A stretch of 6,383 nt of DNA from Acidobacteria bacterium RIFCSPHIGHO2_01_FULL_67_28 (lineage in GTDB: Bacteria > Acidobacteriota > Terriglobia > Acidiferrales > 2-02-FULL-67-57). A program made the position numbers and the translations under genes. The first letter of the stretch is position 1; each line of letters opens with the position of its first letter. Below, piece by piece: positions 1 through 5,043 of this stretch. Location: the NCBI GenBank assembly GCA_001766965.1, contig MEKM01000037.1, forward strand, positions 1-6,383, in the 5' to 3' direction. The notes under the pieces are model-generated. The model saw only the letters and a list, made by a program, of their open reading frames with translations, did no database searches and had not been told where the DNA came from.

Positions 1-30
1 GCCGAAGAAGTCCTTGCCGCCCTCGGTTAA
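1..30 (+). CDS. C-terminal end of an unidentified protein (partial)
   Basis: Reading frame 1 of the plus strand is open from the window edge and ends in TAA at 28-30, giving the tail AEEVLAALG. This Ala/Leu/Glu-rich, helix-like composition is typical of a real C-terminus, and the stop is followed at once by a non-coding repeat. It would be convergent with panC. Nine residues are too few to name a family, and the call rests only on plausible composition and position. Confidence 0.4.
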   Translation, partial: AEEVLAALG

Positions 31-40
31 TCCCTATTCC

Positions 41-135
41 GTCATCCCGAGCCCTTGATCCCCTTGGGGGCGAGGGATCTGCATTTGGAAAGCAAGGCCA
101 AGGAAATGCAGATTCCTCGCTCCGCTCGGAATGAC
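41..135. repeat. 95-bp imperfect inverted repeat (REP/MITE-like) between convergent genes
   Basis: The left arm (41-86) begins GTCATCCCGAGC and ends GCGAGGGATCTGCATTT. The right arm (104-135), reverse-complemented, begins GTCATTCCGAGC and ends GCGAGGAATCTGCATTT. The arms therefore match over nearly all of the right arm. The left arm carries about 14 extra bases around its own small palindrome (CCCCTTGGGG, 61-70), and a 17-nt spacer (87-103) separates the arms. I see no transposase and no convincing target-site duplication. Motifs of the type GTCATTCCGAGC..GCGAGGAATCTGC are, from memory, dispersed in many copies in acidobacterial and some other genomes. It starts 10 nt after the stop of the left-hand gene and ends 12 nt beyond the panC stop, so its transcript could fold and act as a bidirectional terminator or 3' stabiliser. 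The inverted repeat is seen directly; the family and role are inferred. Confidence 0.8.
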
Positions 136-147
136 ACCCTGGAGGGC

Positions 148-1020
148 CTAGAACTGGAAGCTGAAGCGGCCGTCCTTTTCTTCGACGAGCAGGTTGTCAA
201 GCAGGCGGGCGCGGCCAATCCAGACGGCCAGCGGCACGAGCACCCGGCCGCGCACCTGGTCGACCGGCTGGAGCGTCTCGGCGTCCACCACGGCCACGTA
301 GTCAATGCGCGCCTGCGGCTCCTGCGCGATGAGCCTGCGCATTGCCTCCGCGATGACGGCGGCGCGGCGCTCGCCACCCTGCATCAACTCGCGGGCGCGG
401 CAGAGACTCTGGTAGAGCACGCGCGCGGCTTGGCGTTCATCGGGATTCAGGTAAGCATTGCGGGAGCTCATCGCCAGCCCGTCCGGCTCGCGCACGATGG
501 GGCAGACGACGATCTCCACGGGCAGGTTCAGGTCGCGCACCAGCCGTGACACGACGGTACATTGCTGCCCATCCTTGCGCCCGAAGTAGGCGCGGTCAGG
601 CTGCACGATGTTGAAGAGCTTGAGCACTACCGTGGCCACGCCGCGGAAGTGCCCTGGGCGGAACTGGCCTTCGAGCGGCGCGCCCACCGGCTCGACCGTG
701 GCGTAAGTCTGGAAGCCCGCCGGGTAGATTTCTTCCACCGGCGGCGCGAAAAGAATGTCCACGCCTTCGCGGCGCAAGAGTTCGGAGTCGCGCTCGAAGT
801 CGCGCGGGTAATTCAAGTAATCTTCGCTAGGGCCGAACTGGGCAGGGTTGACGAAGAGGGAGACGACGGTGACGTCGGTCTCCTGCTTCGCCCGCCGCAC
901 CAGCGCCAGGTGCCCCTCGTGCAGCGCCCCCATGGTGGGCACGAACCCGAGGCGCTTCCCCGCCCCGCGCAGGCCGGCGGCGGCCGTCTGCATCTCGGCC
1001 ACCCTCGTCAGGGTCTTCAT
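148..1020 (-). CDS. panC: Pantothenate synthetase (pantoate--beta-alanine ligase)
   Basis: This cytosolic enzyme condenses pantoate with beta-alanine using ATP, through a pantoyl-adenylate, to give pantothenate (vitamin B5), the precursor of coenzyme A. The 290-aa product has the usual family length. Visible motifs are FVPTMGALHEGHL (residues 27-39, with the HxGH nucleotide site H34/H37), VNPAQF (58-63), FGRKDGQQ (146-153, family FGxKDxQQ with K149) and the KMSKS-like LAMSSRN (182-188). All catalytic positions I can recognise are present. The ATG at 1020 overlaps the upstream DinB-family stop as ATGA and has only a weak GGAA before it, so translation is probably coupled to that gene. It is the last gene of the panB operon. 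A longer frame extending to 1443 is only antisense or out-of-frame sequence across the DinB gene and has no homology-like content. Confidence 0.97.
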   Translation of the reverse strand: MKTLTRVAEMQTAAAGLRGAGKRLGFVPTMGALHEGHLALVRRAKQETDVTVVSLFVNPAQFGPSEDYLNYPRDFERDSELLRREGVDILFAPPVEEIYPAGFQTYATVEPVGAPLEGQFRPGHFRGVATVVLKLFNIVQPDRAYFGRKDGQQCTVVSRLVRDLNLPVEIVVCPIVREPDGLAMSSRNAYLNPDERQAARVLYQSLCRARELMQGGERRAAVIAEAMRRLIAQEPQARIDYVAVVDAETLQPVDQVRGRVLVPLAVWIGRARLLDNLLVEEKDGRFSFQF

Positions 1021-1514
1021 TTCCGGGCGTCGAGGTAGAGCAGGAAGTCCACCGGCGCCGGGGTGGCGCCGAGCTGCCGCAACTGGCTGGTCACCTGGCC
1101 GCGGTGGTAGCTCTGGTGGTTGAGGAGGTGATAGAGCAGGCGCCAGAGCGGGTAGGTCCAGGTCTCGCCCTTGAGGTTCGAGTAGGTCACGGGCCGGGCC
1201 AGCGCGTCGTCGGCCAGGCCGGCCACAAAGCCGCGGACGTCCCGCTCGATTTCGCTCCAGCGCCGCCCGAGCGCCTCCGGTGAGGGAAACTCCGCGTAGG
1301 CGGGGAAAGTCCGGGGCGAGCGCCCGCACCAGCGCTCGTGCCAGATCCACTCGACCAGCATCAGGTGGGCCAGGGTGTCGCGCAGCGAGGGGAAGCTCCC
1401 GCCGACCGCGCGAGTGAAGAGCTCCGGCGCGAGCGGCGCGCACGCCTCCAGTTGGCGGTCGCGCGTCCAGTAGTTGTAGTCGAAAAGCTGCTTGAAAGTT
1501 GTGAGCGGGATCAT
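1017..1514 (-). CDS. DinB-family (YfiT/DinB four-helix) putative metalloenzyme
   Basis: The 165-aa product matches the DinB/YfiT four-helix-bundle superfamily in length and signature. It opens with a FDYNYWTRDRQL-type first helix and has LAHLMLVEWIW (residues 48-58, H50). The C-terminal half carries HLLNHQSYHRGQV (129-141), the hallmark HxxxHRGQ with H133 and H137. H50, H133 and H137 are the expected metal-ligand triad. Family members include bacillithiol- and other thiol-dependent S-transferases and many proteins of unknown activity, so no substrate can be assigned. The ATG at 1514 is preceded by a strong purine run, GGAGGAGG (1519-1526); in-frame extension upstream would overlap panB and lacks that support. 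It lies 37 nt after panB and overlaps panC by 4 nt (ATGA), so it is co-transcribed with both. A DinB gene inside panB-panC is unusual, and a link to pantothenate synthesis is unproven. Confidence 0.9.
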   Translation of the reverse strand: MIPLTTFKQLFDYNYWTRDRQLEACAPLAPELFTRAVGGSFPSLRDTLAHLMLVEWIWHERWCGRSPRTFPAYAEFPSPEALGRRWSEIERDVRGFVAGLADDALARPVTYSNLKGETWTYPLWRLLYHLLNHQSYHRGQVTSQLRQLGATPAPVDFLLYLDARK

Positions 1515-1518
1515 GGCG

Positions 1519-1526
1519 CCTCCTCC
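1519..1526 (-). promoter_or_regulatory. Ribosome binding site of the DinB-family gene
   Basis: The minus strand reads GGAGGAGG followed by CGCC and ATG at 1514. This near-ideal Shine-Dalgarno run fixes the start. It lies in the 37-nt gap after the panB stop, so the DinB gene can be initiated independently of panB translation. Confidence 0.75.
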
Positions 1527-1551
1527 GCGCTGCTGTGTCGCTACCGCCGCG

Positions 1552-2457
1552 CTACCGTCGCGCGCGGGATTGCCACTGCTCGCGCACTTCGGCGGGTAGA
1601 TGGGTGGTTTCGGCCTCGCCCGGGAAGGCGCCGCCCGTGACGTCGGCGACAAATCGGCCGATGGCCTGCTCGAGCAGGGGCCGCAGGTCGGCGTAGCGCC
1701 GGACAAACTTGGGATCGACGCCGAAACTCAAGCCGATGAGGTCGTGCCAGACCAGCACCTGGCCGTCGCAGGCCGGCCCGGCGCCGATGCCGATGGTGGG
1801 GATCTTGAGCTCGCGGGTGATGCGCTCCGCCACTTCGGCCGGGATGCTTTCGAGCACGAGCGAAAAGGCGCCGGCAGCCTCGACGGCGCGGGCGTCGCGC
1901 AGGAGCGCGTCGGCGGCCGCGAGCGTCTTCCCCTGCACCTTGAAGCCGCCCAGGGCGTGGACCGACTGCGGCGTCAGGCCGATGTGCGCCATCACGGGGA
2001 TGTCGTTCTCGGCGAGGCGCGCAATCAGCTCGAGGCGCTTCTCGCCGCCTTCGATCTTGACGGCTTCGGCACCGGCTTCCTTGACGAAGCGGACGGCGTT
2101 GGCCACCGCGTCGTTCACACCGAGCTGGAAGCTGCCGAAGGGCATGTCGGCGACGAGCAGGGCGCGCGCGACGCCGCGCCGCACGGCGCGCGTGTGGTGG
2201 AGCATTTCTTCCATCGTCACCGGCAAGGTGTTCTCGTAGCCGAGCACCACCATGCCGAGCGAGTCGCCAACGAGACTGATGTCGACGCCGGCCGCGTCCA
2301 GCAGGCGCGCGGTGGGGTAGTCGTAGGCGGTCAGGCAGCTGATTTTTTCGCCGCGGGTTTTCTTGCTGATGATGTCCGGTACGGTGACCTTTTTCGCTCC
2401 GTTGTTCGCAGAGCCGGCCTGCCGTCCGGACCCTTGCGGGGTCGGATGGGTACTCAT
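1552..2457 (-). CDS. panB: 3-methyl-2-oxobutanoate hydroxymethyltransferase (ketopantoate hydroxymethyltransferase)
   Basis: It transfers a hydroxymethyl group from 5,10-methylene-tetrahydrofolate to alpha-ketoisovalerate, giving ketopantoate, the first committed step of pantothenate synthesis. It is a cytosolic TIM-barrel enzyme, normally decameric. In the 301-aa product the Mg ligands by family comparison are D65 (VGDSLGM), D104 (VADMPF) and E136 (KIEGGE); the catalytic Glu is E203 (VLESIP). HIGLTPQSV (158-166), GGFKVQG (170-176) and IGIGAGP (222-228) are also family motifs. It is longer than E. coli PanB (264 aa): residues 1-21 form a Ser/Gly/Gln-rich non-conserved extension, and there is a short C-terminal tail. 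The ATG at 2457 is chosen for GGAGG-ACAAC-ATG. A GTG start 57 nt upstream would overlap the predicted -10 element, so it is rejected. It is the first gene of the panB-DinB-panC operon. Confidence 0.97.
   Translation of the reverse strand: MSTHPTPQGSGRQAGSANNGAKKVTVPDIISKKTRGEKISCLTAYDYPTARLLDAAGVDISLVGDSLGMVVLGYENTLPVTMEEMLHHTRAVRRGVARALLVADMPFGSFQLGVNDAVANAVRFVKEAGAEAVKIEGGEKRLELIARLAENDIPVMAHIGLTPQSVHALGGFKVQGKTLAAADALLRDARAVEAAGAFSLVLESIPAEVAERITRELKIPTIGIGAGPACDGQVLVWHDLIGLSFGVDPKFVRRYADLRPLLEQAIGRFVADVTGGAFPGEAETTHLPAEVREQWQSRARR
2425..2446 (-). other. Hairpin inside the 5' coding end of panB
   Basis: In the transcript, UCC plus GACCC pairs with GGGUC plus GGA around a CGCAA loop, with one bulged C, giving about 8 bp. 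On the DNA, GACCC (2429-2433) and GGGTC (2439-2443) are a perfect 5-bp core. It lies about 11 codons... that is, roughly 11 to 33 nt, after the panB ATG, within the non-conserved N-terminal extension. Its core CCCTTGCGGGGT closely resembles the leader hairpin core CCCTTTGCGGGGT at 2477-2489. The pairing is seen; function is unknown. Confidence 0.45.
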
Positions 2458-2462
2458 GTTGT

Positions 2463-2467
2463 CCTCC
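2463..2467 (-). promoter_or_regulatory. Ribosome binding site that decides the panB start
   Basis: The minus strand reads GGAGG, then ACAAC, then ATG at 2457. This is an ideal motif with a 5-nt spacer. It favours the 301-aa form over a longer GTG-started form. Confidence 0.8.
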
Positions 2468-2471
2468 GGGT

Positions 2472-2494
2472 ACAGCCCCTTTGCGGGGTGCCGT
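2472..2494 (-). other. Leader hairpin just upstream of the panB ribosome binding site
   Basis: In the panB leader RNA, ACGG plus CCCC pairs with GGGG plus CUGU around a GCAAA loop, with a two-base CA bulge, giving about 8 bp including one G-U. It ends 4 nt before the GGAGG. No U-tract follows, so it is not a classical terminator. It may keep the ribosome binding site exposed or serve as a 5' stability element. No known riboswitch fold is recognisable in so short a leader. Confidence 0.4.
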
Positions 2495-2505
2495 CCCTCG
2501 TGGTT

Positions 2506-2534
2506 ATTAAACACCCCTACGCCGCCACTGGCAA
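2506..2534 (-). promoter_or_regulatory. Predicted sigma70-type promoter of the panB-DinB-panC operon
   Basis: The minus strand has TTGCCA (2529-2534, 5 of 6 consensus), a 17-bp spacer, then TTTAAT (2506-2511, 5 of 6). Transcription would start near 2499, leaving a leader of about 40 nt to the panB ATG. It lies in the 93-nt gap after the deoxynucleoside kinase stop. Transcription from the kinase promoter could also read through, because no terminator separates the genes. Confidence 0.65.
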
Positions 2535-2550
2535 CAAGAAACAGGATGAA

Positions 2551-3204
2551 TCACGCCGGGCCGAGGGGGAGGAAGTACTGGGTGCCCTTGACGGGCTCGG
2601 AGAGGCGCCGCAAAAGCTCGCGCAGGTCTTCGTGCCGCTCGACGAAGTCAATCTCGCTGGTGTTGATGACGAGCAGATCCGAGCCCGTGTAGCGCACGAA
2701 GAAGTGCTCGTAGGCTTCGACCACCGCCTCGAGGTAGGCGTCGGAAATTTCCCGCTCGCTGGCCGCCGCCGTCTTTTTCATCCGCTTGCGCAGCACCGCG
2801 GGCGTAGCCTGCAAGTAAATGACCAGGTCGGGCGTGCGCAGCTGCGGGCGGAAGTACTCGTAGTACTGCTCGTAGACTTTGAGCTCCTCGTCGGTCAGGG
2901 TGAGCGCGGCGAAGATGCGGTCTTTCTCGAACAGGTAATCGCAGAGCAGCGGCCGCGGGTCGTGCTCGAGCGCCAGGTCGTGCAGCTGCCGGAAGCGCAT
3001 GAGCAGGAAGTGCATCTGGGCGCGGAAGGCCGCCCCGGGCTTTTCGGCGTAGAAGTCGCCGAGGTAGGGATTGTCGGTGCGGTCGGCGAGCAACCGCGCG
3101 TGCAGCCGGTCGGCCAGGATGCGCGCCAGGGTGGACTTCCCCACGCGAATCGGCCCCTCGATGGCCATGTAGCGCGGCGGCGCGAATTGAGGCTCGGCGG
3201 CCAT
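2551..3204 (-). CDS. Deoxynucleoside kinase (dGK/dAK-like)
   Basis: It is predicted to phosphorylate deoxynucleosides to 5'-monophosphates with NTP in the cytosolic salvage pathway. The 217-aa product carries the P-loop GPIRVGKST (residues 17-25), NPYLGDFY (45-52), a Gln/Arg-rich substrate helix AQMHFLLMRFRQ (62-73), CDYLFEKDRIFA (88-99), DLVIYLQA (126-133), the Arg-rich lid around LRKRMKK (138-144) and a C-terminal GTQYFLP (207-213). Bacterial homologues I remember share this order and the GTQY end. Two positions differ from those: Arg20 in the P-loop, where Gly is usual, and Asp41, where the general-base Glu is usual. The ATG at 3204 is chosen because a TTG start 60 nt upstream would overlap the predicted -35 box. 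The Shine-Dalgarno motif is weak (GGGGG). Base specificity cannot be read from sequence, so dGK, dAK or broader activity is possible. Confidence 0.88.
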   Translation of the reverse strand: MAAEPQFAPPRYMAIEGPIRVGKSTLARILADRLHARLLADRTDNPYLGDFYAEKPGAAFRAQMHFLLMRFRQLHDLALEHDPRPLLCDYLFEKDRIFAALTLTDEELKVYEQYYEYFRPQLRTPDLVIYLQATPAVLRKRMKKTAAASEREISDAYLEAVVEAYEHFFVRYTGSDLLVINTSEIDFVERHEDLRELLRRLSEPVKGTQYFLPLGPA

Positions 3205-3235
3205 AACCCCCGGAACTTTCCCCGACGTCGCCGCG

Positions 3236-3264
3236 ATTATAGTCGGCGGAAGGACAGGCGGCAA
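3236..3264 (-). promoter_or_regulatory. Predicted sigma70-type promoter of the deoxynucleoside kinase gene
   Basis: The minus strand has TTGCCG (3259-3264, 4 of 6), exactly 17 bp, then a perfect TATAAT (3236-3241). Transcription would start near 3229, with a 5' leader of about 25 nt. It sits in the 124-nt divergent gap shared with the ARPP-1-like gene and could also drive panB-DinB-panC by read-through. Confidence 0.7.
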
Positions 3265-3285
3265 ACCCGACGTGGCCGGGCGCCG

Positions 3286-3323
3286 TCTAATCTACAGCCC
3301 TTCGGGCCGGTCGGGGTGGGAGG
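3286..3323 (+). promoter_or_regulatory. Candidate -10 box and ribosome binding site of the ARPP-1-like gene
   Basis: TCTAAT at 3286-3291 matches 5 of 6 bases of the -10 consensus, but there is no convincing -35 at the proper distance, so the promoter is weak or uses another factor. GGGAGG at 3318-3323 lies 5 nt before the ATG at 3329. It is a clear Shine-Dalgarno motif that fixes the start downstream of an in-frame ATG at 3272. A small GCCC-TTC-GGGC hairpin (3297-3307) lies between the two. Confidence 0.45.
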
Positions 3324-3328
3324 TGGCA

Positions 3329-4489
3329 ATGACTCGACGTTGGTTCCTGGTGTTCTTCAGCCTGACGGCGCTTCTGGCCGGGACAGTCCCGAGCTCGCCG
3401 GGCCTGGTCGGAACAGCCCGCGCCAGCCGGCTCGATCCGCCGTGGCAAGTGCACGACCCCATCACGTACTCCAACCTAGCTTTGTTTCCGGTCACCGCGG
3501 CCAGCCAGCACGACGCGAGCGGTTACCTGACGCTCGACGAAGGCCTGCGCACGGGCGAGGTGGAAGTCACCGAGCTGGGCGCGGCGATGTTCCGCCGGCG
3601 GCCGGGCGGGCCGCCGCCCGACCAGGCCCAGGTCAACACCCTGGCGCTCCTCAACCACTCCAAGCGGCCGCTCATTCTGCTGGCGGGTGAAATCGTCACC
3701 GGCGGCAAGCAGGACCGCGTCATCTCGAAAGACCGCATCGTCGCCCCCGGCGGCGAGCTCCCGCTCGACGTCTTCTGCGTCGAGCCCGGCCGCTGGCGCG
3801 GCGCCTCGCAAGCTTTCGGCGCGCAAAGCCTGATGGCCGCGCCCAAGGTCCGCGAGAAGGCCGCCGTCGCCAAGAACCAGCAGGAAGTCTGGCAGGCGAA
3901 CGACCAGGTGCGCTCGGGGGTGGCGGACAACCTGACCACCAACGCCGCCGGCGGGCGCGCCGCCGCCGAGCTGCGCGCCTCCTCGAGCTACGCCCAGCTT
4001 GAAAACTCCGAAGTCTTCAAGCGGCGCATTGACGACGCCAGCGGCGCGCTCCAGCGCGACTACGAGCGCGCCCTGCGCGGGGCCTTGCGCGGCAAGGATG
4101 TCGTCGGCGTCGTCGTCGCCATCAACGGCGAGGTGGTCTGGGCCGACGTCTTCGCCGACAGCGGCCTCTTCGCCCGCTACTGGCCCAAGCTCCTGCGCAG
4201 CTACGTGGTGGAGGCGATGAGCGGGCCGGTCATCGAGCACGCCGTGGCCCAGCGCCAGACCGCCGAGCAGTTCCTCTACCAGGCCGAAGGCAGGCAGATC
4301 ATCGAGGTGGAACCCGGCGAGTACCGCCTGGTGCAGATCGACCACCCGCGCTACAGCGTCTTCCAGCTCGCCTCGCTGCTCGAGAAGAGCGAGCCGCTGC
4401 TGCACTTCAACAAGCTGCGCAAGGAGATGCACGCGCAGCCGAAGCCGGTGCCGCTGCCGCGGCCGTACCAGCAGCGTCCGCAGGACTAG
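3329..4489 (+). CDS. Secreted ARPP-1-like (DUF6569-type) protein of unknown function
   Basis: The 386-aa product starts with a Sec signal peptide: basic TRR, a hydrophobic core WFLVFFSLTALLAGTV (residues 5-20), and probable cleavage near ARA (residues 30-32). It therefore acts in the periplasm or outside. The mature part begins with YSNLALFPV (47-55) and YLTLDEGLRTGEVEVTE (66-82). The best-conserved-looking block is LLAGEIVTGGKQDRVISKD (117-135), followed by LPLDVFCVEPGRW (144-156, single Cys150). A mixed, Ala/Gln-rich helical region (170-260), a strand-like VVGVVVAINGEVVWADVF (258-275) and a Pro-rich tail follow. I recognise this as the ARPP-1 type, a domain reported next to ADP-ribosylglycohydrolase and phosphatase-like genes in other genomes; no such partner is adjacent here. 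Activity is unknown. The start is set by GGGAGG 5 nt upstream. Its stop overlaps the folK stop. Confidence 0.8.
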   Translation: MTRRWFLVFFSLTALLAGTVPSSPGLVGTARASRLDPPWQVHDPITYSNLALFPVTAASQHDASGYLTLDEGLRTGEVEVTELGAAMFRRRPGGPPPDQAQVNTLALLNHSKRPLILLAGEIVTGGKQDRVISKDRIVAPGGELPLDVFCVEPGRWRGASQAFGAQSLMAAPKVREKAAVAKNQQEVWQANDQVRSGVADNLTTNAAGGRAAAELRASSSYAQLENSEVFKRRIDDASGALQRDYERALRGALRGKDVVGVVVAINGEVVWADVFADSGLFARYWPKLLRSYVVEAMSGPVIEHAVAQRQTAEQFLYQAEGRQIIEVEPGEYRLVQIDHPRYSVFQLASLLEKSEPLLHFNKLRKEMHAQPKPVPLPRPYQQRPQD

Positions 4490-4992
4490 GAGGGCGAGTA
4501 GCGCCGGACGGCGCCGCCGTCGGCGAGCGTGGACAGCATCTCGCCGGCCGTCTGCCGCGTGACCGGGTGGCGCCAGTCGGGCGCGAGCTCCCGCAGCGGC
4601 TCCAGCACGAAGCGCCGCTCGTGGAGCCGCGGGTGCGGGAGCGTGAGCTCGGGCGCGCGCACCACCTGCTCGCCGTAAATCAGGATGTCGATGTCTATCC
4701 GGCGGGCTTCGGGCTGGCGGCCGCTCACCGGGCGGCGGCCAAGCTGCCGCTCAATGCGCTTGAGGAGATGCAGCAGGCCGAGCGGCATCCGCTCCGTTTC
4801 GATCTCAAGCACACAGTTCAGGAACCAGCGCCCGGGGCTCATCCCCACCGGCTCGGTTTCGTAGAGCGCCGAGCGCCGCCGCACGCGCACACCCGCCTGC
4901 TCGAGCAGCGCCATCGCCTGCTCGATGAGCGCGGCGCGGTCGCCCAGGTTCGACCCGAGGGCGAGGTAAGCGGTCTTGAGAGAATCGGCCAT
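4486..4992 (-). CDS. folK: 6-hydroxymethyl-7,8-dihydropterin pyrophosphokinase (HPPK)
   Basis: It transfers diphosphate from ATP to 6-hydroxymethyl-7,8-dihydropterin, the step before dihydropteroate synthase in folate synthesis. The 168-aa product is the usual single-domain length. It shows LALGSNLGD (residues 10-18), YETEPVG (44-50), the pterin-pocket FLNCVLEIET (57-66), RRIDIDILIYG (97-107, with Mg ligands D100 and D102) and LPHPRLHERRFVLEPL (118-133). All key positions I know are intact. The ATG at 4992 has only a weak AAAGG ahead of it, and a -10 box lies 12 nt upstream, so the leader is very short. It is monocistronic here, convergent with the ARPP-1-like gene with a 4-nt stop overlap, and divergent from the FHA-GAF-PP2C gene. 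Its product supports PanB, which consumes a folate cofactor. Confidence 0.96.
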   Translation of the reverse strand: MADSLKTAYLALGSNLGDRAALIEQAMALLEQAGVRVRRRSALYETEPVGMSPGRWFLNCVLEIETERMPLGLLHLLKRIERQLGRRPVSGRQPEARRIDIDILIYGEQVVRAPELTLPHPRLHERRFVLEPLRELAPDWRHPVTRQTAGEMLSTLADGGAVRRYSPS

Positions 4993-5004
4993 GGCGGCCC
5001 TTTG

Positions 5005-5034
5005 ATTCTAGCCCGCTCCCGGGGCGGATGATAA
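5005..5034 (-). promoter_or_regulatory. Candidate folK promoter
   Basis: The minus strand has TTATCA (5029-5034, 4 of 6), an 18-bp spacer and TAGAAT (5005-5010, 5 of 6). Transcription would begin about 6 nt before the folK ATG, giving an almost leaderless message. It occupies the 51-nt gap shared with the divergent phosphatase gene, whose candidate -10 overlaps the -35 box, so the two promoters could compete. Confidence 0.45.
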
Positions 5035-5037
5035 GAT
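5032..5037 (+). promoter_or_regulatory. Candidate -10 box for a leaderless FHA-GAF-PP2C transcript
   Basis: TAAGAT fits the TANNNT -10 pattern and ends 6 nt before the ATG at 5044, which would place the transcription start at or next to the start codon. No Shine-Dalgarno motif is visible between it and the ATG. No good -35 box is seen. Confidence 0.3.
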
Positions 5038-5043
5038 TCCGTC

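Noticed and set aside
148..1443. Extended 431-aa form of panC
   Set aside because: The extra N-terminal part is Arg/Ala/Pro-rich out-of-frame translation of the DinB gene. PanC homology begins at the ATG at 1020.
2458..2550. Rho-independent terminator or riboswitch between the kinase and panB
   Set aside because: The hairpin lacks a U-tract and the leader is only about 40 nt. No known riboswitch architecture fits; a promoter explains the gap better.
3272..3328. Earlier in-frame ATG for the ARPP-1-like protein
   Set aside because: It would bury the signal peptide behind 19 residues and has no ribosome binding site, whereas GGGAGG is ideally placed for the ATG at 3329.
1600..3690. Very long (696-codon) plus-strand open frame
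   Set aside because: It lies antisense to panB and the kinase, both firmly identified, and crosses the promoter gaps. Its predicted protein is a repetitive Ala/Gly/Arg/Glu mix with no family motif. It is a by-product of high GC and codon bias.
3476..4432. 318-codon minus-strand open frame opposite the ARPP-1-like gene
   Set aside because: The plus strand carries a signal peptide, a good ribosome binding site and a conserved-looking core. The antisense frame has no ribosome binding site or recognisable motif.
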